Source: JAPPLB01 sp965206655 (GTDB lineage Bacteria > Acidobacteriota > Terriglobia > Bryobacterales > UBA6623). Taken from it: a stretch of DNA of 64,000 bases. The notes below the pieces were generated by a model, which saw only the letters and a list, made by a program, of their open reading frames with translations, was not told the origin of the DNA and did no database searches. The position numbers and the translations under genes are program-made. Shown here piece by piece: positions 7,549 to 15,496 of the stretch. Location: positions 1 to 64,000 of the forward strand of contig CBDBKC010000011.1 in the NCBI GenBank assembly GCA_965206655.1, given 5' to 3'. Numbering within the stretch: the stretch's first letter is position 1; every line of letters begins with the position of its first letter.

Positions 7549-8430
7549 ATGAACATCATATCAGTTTTCGAGCAGTTCCCCACGGAAGAATCCTGCATCG
7601 CTCTACTTGAGAAATCCCGTTGGCCGGACGGGGTAACCTGCCCCTACTGCACATCGAAGCGGACGGCCAAGTGCGAGCATCGCCATCGCTGCTACGCCTG
7701 CAAGACCTCGTTCAGCGTCACGGTTCGCACGATCTTTCATCACACCCATCTGCCGCTGCAGAAGTGGTTCCTGGTCGTCACGCTGATGCTGAACGCCAAG
7801 AAGGGCTTGTCGGCGCTTCAGTTGTCCAGGGATCTGAAGATCAACAAGAACACGGCATGGCGGATCACGATGCAGATCCGCAAGGCCATGAGGGAAACCG
7901 AGCAGCGGCAAATGCTCATGGGCATCGTCGAGATGGACGAGACTTACGTTGGCGGGAAGCCGCGCAAGGGCAACCGCAGCGACAATGACAAGCCTCGTCC
8001 GCGTGGCCGTGGAACCGACAAGACGCCTGTTATCGGAGCCGTAGAGCGCGGCGGCCGTGTGACGGCCAAGGTCACACAGAAGATGAAGCTGAAGGGCCGC
8101 CACCTGCGCTCATTCGTCCGCGAGCGGATACAAACGGATCAAGCCATGCTCGTTACCGACGAGTACTCGGCCTACCGCAGCATGGACCACGTACTGCCTC
8201 ATGCGGTCGTCAACCACTCACAGACCTACGTTGACGGCTTCAAGCACACCAACACCATAGAGGGCTTTTGGGCGCTCTTGAAGCGCGGTTTGATCGGCCA
8301 GTTCCACAGCGTCACCCCGCGCCACCTTCAACGCTACGTCGATGAGTTCTGCTTCCGCTACAACCTGCGCGGCGTGGAGCCGGATCACATGTTCGCCTAT
8401 ACCATAGACCGCTGCTTGGGTGTTTTATGA
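7549..8430 (+). CDS. IS1595-family (ISXO2-like) transposase
   Basis: A 293-residue transposase. An N-terminal zinc ribbon has C31/C34 and C48/C51 (CPYC...CYAC). The catalytic core has D130 (EMDETYVGG), D204 (VTDEYSAY) and the N235/E238 motif (NTIEGFWALLKR), typical of the ISXO2 domain. It is complete and without disruption. The stop TGA overlaps the ATG of the next gene (ATGA), so transposase and passenger are translationally coupled. Confidence 0.93.
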   Translation: MNIISVFEQFPTEESCIALLEKSRWPDGVTCPYCTSKRTAKCEHRHRCYACKTSFSVTVRTIFHHTHLPLQKWFLVVTLMLNAKKGLSALQLSRDLKINKNTAWRITMQIRKAMRETEQRQMLMGIVEMDETYVGGKPRKGNRSDNDKPRPRGRGTDKTPVIGAVERGGRVTAKVTQKMKLKGRHLRSFVRERIQTDQAMLVTDEYSAYRSMDHVLPHAVVNHSQTYVDGFKHTNTIEGFWALLKRGLIGQFHSVTPRHLQRYVDEFCFRYNLRGVEPDHMFAYTIDRCLGVL

Positions 8431-9320
8431 CAAAAGTGCCGAAAGCAACTCATACGGGTGAACTGAACATCGGGCCACTTATGATTGACTGCGCCGTGCT
8501 TGAAGATGGTACGCGAGTGTTGACCCAATCCAGTTTCCTACGTGCCATAGGCCAATCGCACAAGCCGGCTGGTCAGCGCATAGGCTTCGAACAAATAGCT
8601 CCATTTCTAGCCTCGAACAATCTCAAGCCATTCATAACAAAAGAGTTGGCATCTTCGAACAACAAATTACGATTTAAGCTTCCTCGCGGTGGCATTGCGG
8701 TGGGTTATAGGGCAGAGCTTCTTCCTCTAGTTTGTGAGGTCTACTTGCAGGCCAGAGACGCCAAGGTGCTGGTCGCTTCTCAGATGCGTACTACTGTGGC
8801 TTGCGAAGTGCTCATGCGCGGATTGGCCCATGTCGGGATCATCGCCCTGGTAGACGAAGCAACGAGCTATCAAGAAATCCGAGACAGGAACGCACTTCAA
8901 GAAATTCTGGACAAGTATCTGCTGGCAGAAAGGGCGAAATGGGCCAAGAGATTTCCCGATGAATTCTACAAAGAAATCTTTCGGCTCAGAAATTGGCCGT
9001 GGCGGGGGATGAAGGTAAACCGGCCTCAAGTGGTTGCACTCTATACAAACGATATCGTGTGGGACCGGCTAGCTCCAGGGGTGCGCGATGAACTTGAAAG
9101 ATTGAATCCTAAAACCGAGCGGGGAGCAAGGCGTGTGCGTCACCATCAGTGGCTCACGCACGATATTGGCCACCCAGCTCTCCAGAAGCACCTAAACGGT
9201 GTGATTGTTCTGATGAAGTCAGTGATTCAAGCTAAAGGCGGTTGGGATGAGTTCGCGCGCCGTCTTCAGCGTGTCTTCCCGAAGATCAACACGAATCTTG
9301 ACCTTCCGTTCGACCGGTAA
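8427..9320 (+). CDS. P63C-domain protein, IS passenger gene
   Basis: A 297-residue protein. The C-terminal two thirds match the P63C domain as I know it: HVGIIALVDEATSYQEIRDRN at about residues 132-152, then a FPDEFYKEIFRLRNW stretch (about 177-191) and a C-terminal HQWLTHDIGHPALQKHL region. The domain is mostly found in phage and prophage proteins and its biochemical role is not established. The N-terminal 90 residues (GELNIGPLMIDCAVLEDGTRVLTQSSFLRAIG) look like the small beta/HTH region that precedes P63C in relatives. It starts inside the transposase stop codon, so it moves and is expressed with the transposase. Confidence 0.8.
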   Translation: MTKVPKATHTGELNIGPLMIDCAVLEDGTRVLTQSSFLRAIGQSHKPAGQRIGFEQIAPFLASNNLKPFITKELASSNNKLRFKLPRGGIAVGYRAELLPLVCEVYLQARDAKVLVASQMRTTVACEVLMRGLAHVGIIALVDEATSYQEIRDRNALQEILDKYLLAERAKWAKRFPDEFYKEIFRLRNWPWRGMKVNRPQVVALYTNDIVWDRLAPGVRDELERLNPKTERGARRVRHHQWLTHDIGHPALQKHLNGVIVLMKSVIQAKGGWDEFARRLQRVFPKINTNLDLPFDR

Positions 9321-9347
9321 TGTCCTAATTGTGCGTTGCTAGGATTG

Positions 9348-9761
9348 TTAGCTTTGTATGCGGCTGCCGACAACGACGGCAATGATACTTGCCAAAAAGG
9401 TCCCCAAGACGGCTGCTATCACGTCGTGTCCGCCTACTGCAAGGTAGGTTGTTGCCGAGATACCACCAGCAGCAAGAATTCCACCAATAAAGGTCGAAAG
9501 CTTCTCTCGCTTCTCCGCGCGTTCTACTTCCTTCATCGCCCATGTAAACTGACGCTGATCCGCGCGCTCTACTTGATCAAGCACTGTTTTTGACACGTCC
9601 ACGATCTGTTCTGGGCTCAGTCGCTCCCAAGCACCCGGGGGGATCTGCTGGATATTGAACTGTTGATTGACCTGAAACGGAGTCTTCGTAGATGGGGAGT
9701 TCATGGGCGGCAGTACCGCCTGTTTTTCATCCTCGTTCGCTTGCTCTTCTTCTTTAGGCAT
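9348..9761 (-). CDS. small membrane protein with two TM helices (DUF2335-like), IS passenger
   Basis: A 137-residue protein: polar, acidic N-terminus, a helical segment (about 43-88, ending in charged ERAEKREKL), then two hydrophobic helices (about 91-109 and 113-132) joined by a short GHD loop. The arrangement resembles DUF2335/holin-like predicted membrane proteins, recognised by pattern only. I chose ATG 9761 rather than the longer upstream frame because it overlaps the stop of the preceding gene by eight bases, indicating coupling. It converges on the P63C gene with a 27-bp gap. A membrane effector partnered by the soluble upstream protein is conceivable but unproven. Confidence 0.6.
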   Translation of the reverse strand: MPKEEEQANEDEKQAVLPPMNSPSTKTPFQVNQQFNIQQIPPGAWERLSPEQIVDVSKTVLDQVERADQRQFTWAMKEVERAEKREKLSTFIGGILAAGGISATTYLAVGGHDVIAAVLGTFLASIIAVVVGSRIQS

Positions 9762-10065
9762 ATTCAAAAGATAGTTGCTTCCAAGCATTCTCAACTTGGT
9801 CTGGTCTGGTGATCTGTTGACCGGACAGGGGAACAATATCGAGAATGTACGTGCGTTCTGTAGCTTTGAACATGACGAGCCACGACGGGTTTTGTTCCTT
9901 GACCTGACCCTTGTACGAATGCAGCCATTTAAGGACCGCCATACGATCACTTGCGGAGATCCGGGAGGGGAGTTCGACTTTCATGCGCCACCCGGACTCT
10001 GTATTTAAAACGTTGCAAACAATAGACTTAGATGCATCTTCTGCAGTACGGGTTCTCACAGCCAT
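9754..10065 (-). CDS. hypothetical 103-aa protein, IS passenger
   Basis: A 103-residue soluble protein (opening MAVRTRTAEDASKSIVCN, closing ENAWKQLSFEYA) that I do not recognise. It is mixed alpha/beta in appearance, with no signal peptide and no zinc motif. The ATG at 10063-10065 has only a weak ribosome-binding site. It is the first gene of a two-gene minus-strand operon whose second gene encodes a small membrane protein and overlaps it by eight bases. Lying wholly within the IS1595 element, the pair is cargo. Possible roles include toxin/immunity or stability of the element; none is shown. Confidence 0.6.
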   Translation of the reverse strand: MAVRTRTAEDASKSIVCNVLNTESGWRMKVELPSRISASDRMAVLKWLHSYKGQVKEQNPSWLVMFKATERTYILDIVPLSGQQITRPDQVENAWKQLSFEYA

Positions 10066-10219
10066 TAGACTACCACAACCGACAAGGGTATGCGTAGAGG
10101 GGTATTGACCTCTCTGAGAGAGCCGCCGAACTGGTACAGGTTCGCATCCGAAAAGAGATCAATCTGCTCCACAACTCCTATTGTACATGTTTGTCAAGAC
10201 CTTAAACTAGGAAATTCCG

Positions 10220-11169
10220 TTCCGGAGTTTCGCATCGGCGCCACAGGCGGCACGGTTGAGCCTCTGACGGTCGGACAATTAAACACCAAAACCGGCGCTT
10301 TCCAAAAGACTTCCGGCAGCGGCTCGATGACGGTAACCGACGAAGGCGGGTTCTGGCGAGTCGCCGTCTCCGATACGGACACTGATTCCGGCAATAACCA
10401 ACTTCATTGCTCGATCCTGCCGGCCTTCACCGATGGCCTGGGAAACCCGGAGAGCACAGCGCTGACCGGCAGTGTCACTGTTTGGGGCGCACAACTCAAC
10501 AGCGGCTCAGATGCTGTTGCCTACGAAAAAACCGAGAGCAACCAGGTGGTTCGCGATAGTGGCGGCAAGAGTCACGACGGAACGTTGGGCCCGACATCGA
10601 TCGAGGAAGCGAATGATCCGATCTGGCGCACCGGCCGGGTTCTGTTGGATGGCGTCGACGACTATATCCTGACGCCCACGGAGGTTACCGCCAACGCCGA
10701 CGAGATCACCTTGCAGATCGTGTTTCGAAAAACGGTTGGCTCGGTCGCAGGAGGACACCGCACACTGTTCGGGCACAACGGCGGCGGCTCCTACATTCGA
10801 TTCTTCACGGATACGACGATTGGGTTCTGGCTCAGTGCGGCCACACACTCGGAATTTGTCATCGGAGCAAGCGGGAGCATTCCCGACGACGGTCTTTGGA
10901 AAATGATGACATTCCGCTGGCGGGCAGGAGTTGTACAGGAGCAGATTCTCAATTTGGATACCAGCATCGCGAAACAGACAACCACACCCTCGGATGGTCT
11001 GATGGATTCGACCTACCGGGCGATCGGAACGTACGCTGGGGGTAACTACTTCGACGGCGAAGTGGCGACCGCCTTGTACTACCGCCGATTTTTGTCGGAC
11101 GCGGAGTTAGGCCGCAACCATGCCGCTATCAAGGCGAGCTTGGCCCCACGCGGAATTTCACTGCCGTAG
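10220..11169 (+). pseudogene. 3' part of LamG-domain structural protein
   Basis: Continues the gene interrupted at 7453. In the frame from 10228 it encodes FRIGATGGTVEPLTVGQLNT..., the rest of the N-terminal sandwich domain, then a LamG/concanavalin-like domain (about LLDGVDDYILTP...ALYYRRFLSDAELGRNH), and stops at 11167-11169. LamG domains of this kind occur in phage tail/fibre proteins and cell-surface adhesins. No start codon of its own is convincing, although the frame is open back into the IS to 10090. Ancestral product 417 residues. Confidence 0.8.
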
Positions 11170-11204
11170 TCGTTCGTGAGGCGGGCCTGGAACGAATCGT
11201 CGCC

Positions 11205-11906
11205 TCAGCGGCTCCCCCGCCCCGTCAGCAGAACGCTCACCGTGCGGAGCGCGACGTCGAGGTCGAGGCGCAGTGAACCGTGCCGCACATAGTACAGGTC
11301 GTATTCAAGCTTTCGGAGCGACTCTTCAGCACTAGCGCAATATCCTATTTTGACTTGGGCCCACCCGGTGATCCCCGGTCTCACGACGTGACGCCCATGG
11401 TAGTGGGGTGTGAGCCGCGCGAGACGCCGGGCCAGGGGCACCTGTTCCGGCCGCGGCCCGACAAGACTCATCTCTCCCTTCAAAACGTTCCAAAGTTGTG
11501 GAACCTCGTCCAGGCGGGTCCGGCGCAACAGACGGCCGACGCGGGTCACTCGCTGATCCCCTTGCATCGTCCATTTCGCAGCGCGGTCATTCGGATCGAA
11601 ATGCATCGAACGCAACTTGAAGATGAGGAACGGACGAAGCCACCGGCCGACACGATGCTGGCTAAACAGGACGGGGCCCGGCGATTCGAGTCGAATGGCA
11701 ATGGCCGCGAGTACCAGCAAGGGGAGCAGCGTGACAAGTCCAACGGCGCTCCCGACCACGTCGATACATCTTTTCAGTTTCAGGGCGCCGCTTGAGGCAG
11801 CCGGCCGGAGCGAGGCAAGGTCGGCCCGCTCTGCTCGGTGACGATCGAGCGAGAGCGGCACAGGGAAAGGCTCTCGCCATTCCAACCGCGACGAAGGTTG
11901 CCCCAT
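11205..11906 (-). CDS. priming sugar transferase (undecaprenyl-phosphate glycosyl-1-phosphate transferase)
   Basis: A 233-residue bacterial sugar transferase (WcaJ/WbaP/EpsL family). After a polar N-terminus there is one membrane helix (about 46-72), then FSQHRVGR (81-88), FKLRSM (96-101) and the catalytic RRTRLDEVPQLWNVLKGEMS / LVGPRPE block (128-154) with the conserved Asp-Glu pair 133-134. It transfers sugar-1-phosphate to undecaprenyl phosphate to start the repeat unit. It lacks the multi-helix N-terminal domain of WbaP, so it resembles the short monotopic class. Last gene of the polysaccharide operon. Confidence 0.9.
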   Translation of the reverse strand: MGQPSSRLEWREPFPVPLSLDRHRAERADLASLRPAASSGALKLKRCIDVVGSAVGLVTLLPLLVLAAIAIRLESPGPVLFSQHRVGRWLRPFLIFKLRSMHFDPNDRAAKWTMQGDQRVTRVGRLLRRTRLDEVPQLWNVLKGEMSLVGPRPEQVPLARRLARLTPHYHGRHVVRPGITGWAQVKIGYCASAEESLRKLEYDLYYVRHGSLRLDLDVALRTVSVLLTGRGSR

Positions 11907-11918
11907 TGGTTCGATCTC

Positions 11919-12980
11919 TTAAGCGGCGTTTGAAACGGACTGCGTCGAGCGTTTTGAAGGTCCCCGCGTCGGGAGACGGAAGCCGGCCCGGCCGGGACGG
12001 CGCAGAATGAGAAAGTCGACCAATCCTCGCAGGAAGCCGTAGCCGAAGCCGAAATGAAACGTGGCGAAAACGGCGGGCGTTAGCGGTAGATAGCGCCAGT
12101 TACGGGGCCGCCGGCAAGCGATGAACGAGGCAACCGCCGATGTCACCAAATAGCTTCCCTGTAGCAGCACGAAGGCTTCCCAAGCAGGCCCATACACGGT
12201 GGAAGCCGCTAGCAGAAGGATGGACAGGCCGACAAAGAAGCCGGGAACGAGTTGCCGCATGCTAGCCAGGCATCCATGGTTTTGAAGCACCTTGACCTTC
12301 CAATAGCCGTATTGCGCGTATTGATGCCAAAGCCTGCTCAGCGTGGTCCGGGGCTGGTAGCGGGAGTGGATTCTGTGGCTCTGCCATACGGTTCCGCCCT
12401 GCCGCCGGATACGAAAGTTGAGCTCGCTATCCTGACTCCGGACGAGTGATTCATCGAAGAATCCAAAGCGCTCAAACGCCTCCCGACGCCAAGCCCCGAG
12501 ATAGACGGTGTCGGTGGGACCCTCATATGCCGTTGCGTGAGCGCGGCCGCCACCGGAAACAAACCACGAGTCGAAAACCAGGGCAACAGCTTCGGAAACA
12601 TAGTTCACACCAGCCGGCGCCCAGGGGCCGCCGACACAGTCCGCGCCCGTTTCACTGAGTACAGCGACACACTGCGCGACATAGTCAGGTGAGTAGCGCG
12701 TGTGGACATCCATTCGGACGATGACCGCACCGGAGGAGATGCGAATCGCCTCGTTGAGTCCCGTTGAAACGATACGCATGGGGTTGTCAATGACCTTCAG
12801 GTTGCGCCACTGCCCCGCGGCGGCCAGCATCTCACGGGTTCCGTCATCGCTCCCGCCATCCGCGACAATTACTTCGAGTTCGACTCCCGCCGGCAGTTGC
12901 AGGGCTGCGAGATCGCCCAGGAAGCGTTCGATGTGTTTGCACTCGTTGTGGCACGGGACGACGACGGATACTTTTGACAT
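11919..12980 (-). CDS. membrane-anchored family 2 glycosyltransferase (ExoA-like)
   Basis: A 353-residue GT-A enzyme: KVSVVVPCHNE at the N-terminus, DGGSDDGTREM (nucleotide site), VIVRMDVHTRYSP (DxD-like), and SQDSELNFRIRRQGG (acceptor/base region), followed by two or three C-terminal membrane helices (around residues 255-300). This resembles succinoglycan ExoA-type transferases. ATG at 12978-12980 is preferred; a TTG two codons upstream is also in frame. It adds a sugar to the lipid-linked repeat at the inner membrane. Confidence 0.88.
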   Translation of the reverse strand: MSKVSVVVPCHNECKHIERFLGDLAALQLPAGVELEVIVADGGSDDGTREMLAAAGQWRNLKVIDNPMRIVSTGLNEAIRISSGAVIVRMDVHTRYSPDYVAQCVAVLSETGADCVGGPWAPAGVNYVSEAVALVFDSWFVSGGGRAHATAYEGPTDTVYLGAWRREAFERFGFFDESLVRSQDSELNFRIRRQGGTVWQSHRIHSRYQPRTTLSRLWHQYAQYGYWKVKVLQNHGCLASMRQLVPGFFVGLSILLLAASTVYGPAWEAFVLLQGSYLVTSAVASFIACRRPRNWRYLPLTPAVFATFHFGFGYGFLRGLVDFLILRRPGRAGFRLPTRGPSKRSTQSVSNAA

Positions 12981-13011
12981 TTGCAATTCGGAGCCGGCCG
13001 TGATGCGGAAA

Positions 13012-14448
13012 CTACGCCACGCCGGCCGCTGCGTGTGTCAGCGGTGCGTTTTCAATCTCTCGCCTCGGAGTCAGCCGGGAGATGACAGCTCGAAACTTGC
13101 CGTTGGGGCTTCTCGGTATCGCGCTGACGTACTCAACCGAGACCTGAACATCTCCGAGTCGGCCGCGTAGCGCACGGCGAAGAGCGGCTTCATCCGCCGG
13201 GCCTAACCCGTCGCCGGGAACCAATAGCACACGAACCAGGTCCAGCGACTCCTGTATGACCTGGGCTTCACGCACTCCCAGGACTGATTTGAAAACCGGG
13301 TCGAGACGCCCGACCAGCCTGCCTTCGAGGGTCTGCAAGAGATCGTCGCAACGACCCTCGACGGAAGCGAGCAGCGGAAGCATGCGTCCACAGGAACAGC
13401 GGCTGTTCGCATCCGCAATGGCGACACGGTCACCGACGCGGTAGCGGATCAAAGGCATGTCGACGTCGAGTAAACTTGTCGCGATGAGTTCTCCGGCTCC
13501 GTGCCTCGACATGTTGCCTGCCGCGTCTCTGACTTCACAGACTCCAAACTCCGGCCATTGGTGCAGGCGACCTTCCCCGCACTCGCTCGCCGCGGCCGTC
13601 AGCTCAGCCATCCCGTAGGTCTCGCGGACGGGACAATCGAAAGCGGTTTCGATAGCCTCCCGTTGGTGGGCGTAGAGCGGTTCCGCGATGGTGATCACAG
13701 CCTTGAGCTTCAGGAGGGTAGCACCGCCCAGGCCGACCATCCTGGCAATCGGGTGGATCGACGAAGGGTATCCGATCAAGTAACAGACTCCATACGCCGC
13801 GAGAGCTTCGATATACGCGGGGATGAAGTGGGGAGCGAGGTGATAGGAGGAAAGGTAGAGCTGCCGAAGCGGCTGATTCCAAACCCAGAAAGGGGGCCTG
13901 TTCCGACTGTAGGGAGTAACGAGTTGGCCGCCAAGCAGTGCCCACCGGTCGTGCCGGTCAACGCCGTTCCAGCGAAGCCGCCGCGCCTCATAGAGCGCGA
14001 ATCGGGCGCGCAACGCCCGGCGGCTGCGCCAGAGAGTGAGCGGCGTACCGGTGGTTCCCGAGGTCTTCTCGACGGTCATGCCGCGCGGCGATTGGTCGTC
14101 GGCAATGAACAAAGGGCCGTGCCTTCTTACCTCTTCCTTTTCCAGCACGGGCCAATGTTGCAATCGATCCCAAGACCGCGCGTCGCCTCGGCGGCGGCGG
14201 TGAGCCCACATCTCGCGGTAATAGGGCACACGGGTCGCCGCCCGATGCAATTGGAACGCAAGGCGCTCTTCCTGCCACTGCCGCCATCGGGCCACAGGCC
14301 ACAGGTCCCTTTCGAGCGCACCTGTCACCAGCGCATCGGTCTCCTCTCCGTAGCGGTCGCGCCGGAGCCTCTCCCCGTGGACGGAGGCAGCCAGATTCTG
14401 CAACGGAGGTGGCAGGTGGTTATAAATGCTGAGTAATCGGTCGTTCAT
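13012..14448 (-). CDS. CapK/PaaK-like adenylate-forming enzyme
   Basis: A 478-residue member of the phenylacetate-CoA-ligase-like (CapK) branch of adenylate-forming enzymes. Visible signatures are VEKTSGTTGTPLTLWRS (P-loop-like, about 130-146), the YGMAELTAAASE motif (around 296) and a late SPNGKFRAV lysine motif. A CSCGR motif follows IADANSR. CapK homologues are common in capsule and exopolysaccharide loci, where they are thought to activate or attach an acyl or amino-acid substituent; the exact reaction is not established. It begins seven bases after the natural end of the upstream glycosyltransferase frame. Confidence 0.8.
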   Translation of the reverse strand: MNDRLLSIYNHLPPPLQNLAASVHGERLRRDRYGEETDALVTGALERDLWPVARWRQWQEERLAFQLHRAATRVPYYREMWAHRRRRGDARSWDRLQHWPVLEKEEVRRHGPLFIADDQSPRGMTVEKTSGTTGTPLTLWRSRRALRARFALYEARRLRWNGVDRHDRWALLGGQLVTPYSRNRPPFWVWNQPLRQLYLSSYHLAPHFIPAYIEALAAYGVCYLIGYPSSIHPIARMVGLGGATLLKLKAVITIAEPLYAHQREAIETAFDCPVRETYGMAELTAAASECGEGRLHQWPEFGVCEVRDAAGNMSRHGAGELIATSLLDVDMPLIRYRVGDRVAIADANSRCSCGRMLPLLASVEGRCDDLLQTLEGRLVGRLDPVFKSVLGVREAQVIQESLDLVRVLLVPGDGLGPADEAALRRALRGRLGDVQVSVEYVSAIPRSPNGKFRAVISRLTPRREIENAPLTHAAAGVA

Positions 14449-14455
14449 TCGTACT

Positions 14456-14554
14456 TCAAACTCCAGCCGTCCGGCGTACTCGATCCAGCAGACCTTCCCA
14501 ACGCGTCAGAATCGTTTCACGGTCAAACCGCTCAGCAGTGGCGCGGGCGTTGAT
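14456..14554 (-). pseudogene. detached C-terminal 32 codons of the upstream glycosyltransferase
   Basis: Directly after the TGA at 14555-14557 the same frame continues as INARATAERFDRETILTRWE and ends in RVRRTAGV and TGA (14456-14458). This matches the C-terminal helix that closes family 4 glycosyltransferases. The sequence context implies the internal TGA replaced a sense codon (for example TCA, one base away). Confidence 0.75.
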
Positions 14555-15496
14555 TCAGAGCCGTCCGGCGAGACCGGGTCCGCCCAGAATCGCCCGAACA
14601 GCGGCAGCCATCGCTGCCGGGTTGCGTTGCGGCACGAGCAGGGCGTCGTGCTGATCCGTCCAGATACTCGGCAGCGCGCCGGCGTTGGTCGAAACGATGC
14701 ATAGGCCGGCGGCAGCGGCTTCGACTACGGACACGCCGAAACTCTCGTAGTCGGTGGTATTCAGAAAGACGTCCGCTTCGCCGAGCCGGCCCGGCACGTC
14801 ACGGAACGAGACCGCGCTATGGATTTGGACATGGCGGGCGATCCCGAGACGTCCCACCGCTTCCCGTGTCGCAGCCAGGCTCCCGTCGCCGCGATCAGCG
14901 CCATACATCAGAAGTTCGATGTCGGGAAACTCGGATTTCAGTACGGCAACCGTTTCGACGGCCAGCGGAGGATTGTAATCACGATGGAAGGCCCTTAGCC
15001 AGATCAGCTTGGGTCTGGGGTTCGGTCGATGCCGAAAGCAAAACCGCCGAAGATCGACCGCGTTGGGGAGTAATTCGATGTTGTCGCGGCAGCCTTTCAG
15101 GCGCGTCACCATATAGGGCGATGGCGTCGTGACTGATGCGGCCGAGCGGAGCAATCGCCGGACACGAACCGGGTGACGATCGGCGAACGCCGGAAGGCTG
15201 CCCCCATGAAGCGTCAACACATACGGACGTCCCAGAATCCTCAGTAGCCCGCAAACCGCCTCCGCCCAGAGGAACGAGGGTCCGCTGAACACGTCCACAT
15301 GCGCAACTGCGTACGACCGCCGCTTTCGCCAAGACGTGGCCAGCATGTCAGCCAAACGAGCGACCCTGCCAGGCTGCGAGGAAGCGGTTACCAAGCGCCA
15401 ACCCCTCTGCCGAAGCCCATCCGCCAAGTCTTCGCAAACACCTCGATTACCGAGTGATGCGGAGAGGAAGTTGCCTACGAATAGAGCGCCGGTCAT
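14555..15496 (-). CDS. family 4 glycosyltransferase, truncated by an in-frame stop
   Basis: As read, 313 residues: GT-B fold with an N-terminal GALFVGNFLSASLGNRGVCEDL, a central LHGGSLPAFADRHP and the donor-site region TTDYESFGVSVVEAAAAGLCIVSTNAGALP near 255-285. It stops at TGA 14555 with 32 recognisable codons still in frame beyond. The missing C-terminal helix usually packs back on the N-terminal domain, so activity may be lost. The start ATG overlaps the previous gene by four bases (15493-15496). The intact operon spacing around it argues for a very recent mutation or a base-call error. Confidence 0.8.
   Translation of the reverse strand: MTGALFVGNFLSASLGNRGVCEDLADGLRQRGWRLVTASSQPGRVARLADMLATSWRKRRSYAVAHVDVFSGPSFLWAEAVCGLLRILGRPYVLTLHGGSLPAFADRHPVRVRRLLRSAASVTTPSPYMVTRLKGCRDNIELLPNAVDLRRFCFRHRPNPRPKLIWLRAFHRDYNPPLAVETVAVLKSEFPDIELLMYGADRGDGSLAATREAVGRLGIARHVQIHSAVSFRDVPGRLGEADVFLNTTDYESFGVSVVEAAAAGLCIVSTNAGALPSIWTDQHDALLVPQRNPAAMAAAVRAILGGPGLAGRL

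Larger units (their letters stand above)
7454..10219. mobile_element. IS1595-family element with passenger genes (2,766 bp)
   Basis: Bounded by the 8-bp target duplication TTCCGGAG (7446-7453 and 10220-10227), the length expected for IS1595. The terminal inverted repeats (7454-7484 and the complement of 10189-10219) match at 30 of 31 positions, the outermost base being the mismatch. It encodes an ISXO2-type transposase, a P63C-domain protein overlapping it by four bases, and a convergent pair of small genes. IS1595 members are usually about 1 kb, and some are known to carry passengers; this one more than doubles that length. Exact boundaries and an intact transposase suggest a recent insertion. 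Confidence 0.93.

Noticed and set aside
10090..10219. Start of the second LamG fragment within the IS1595 element as an independent gene
   Set aside because: The open frame into the IS is accidental; the residues encoded by the IS end are not LamG-like and the gene rejoins exactly to the upstream fragment.
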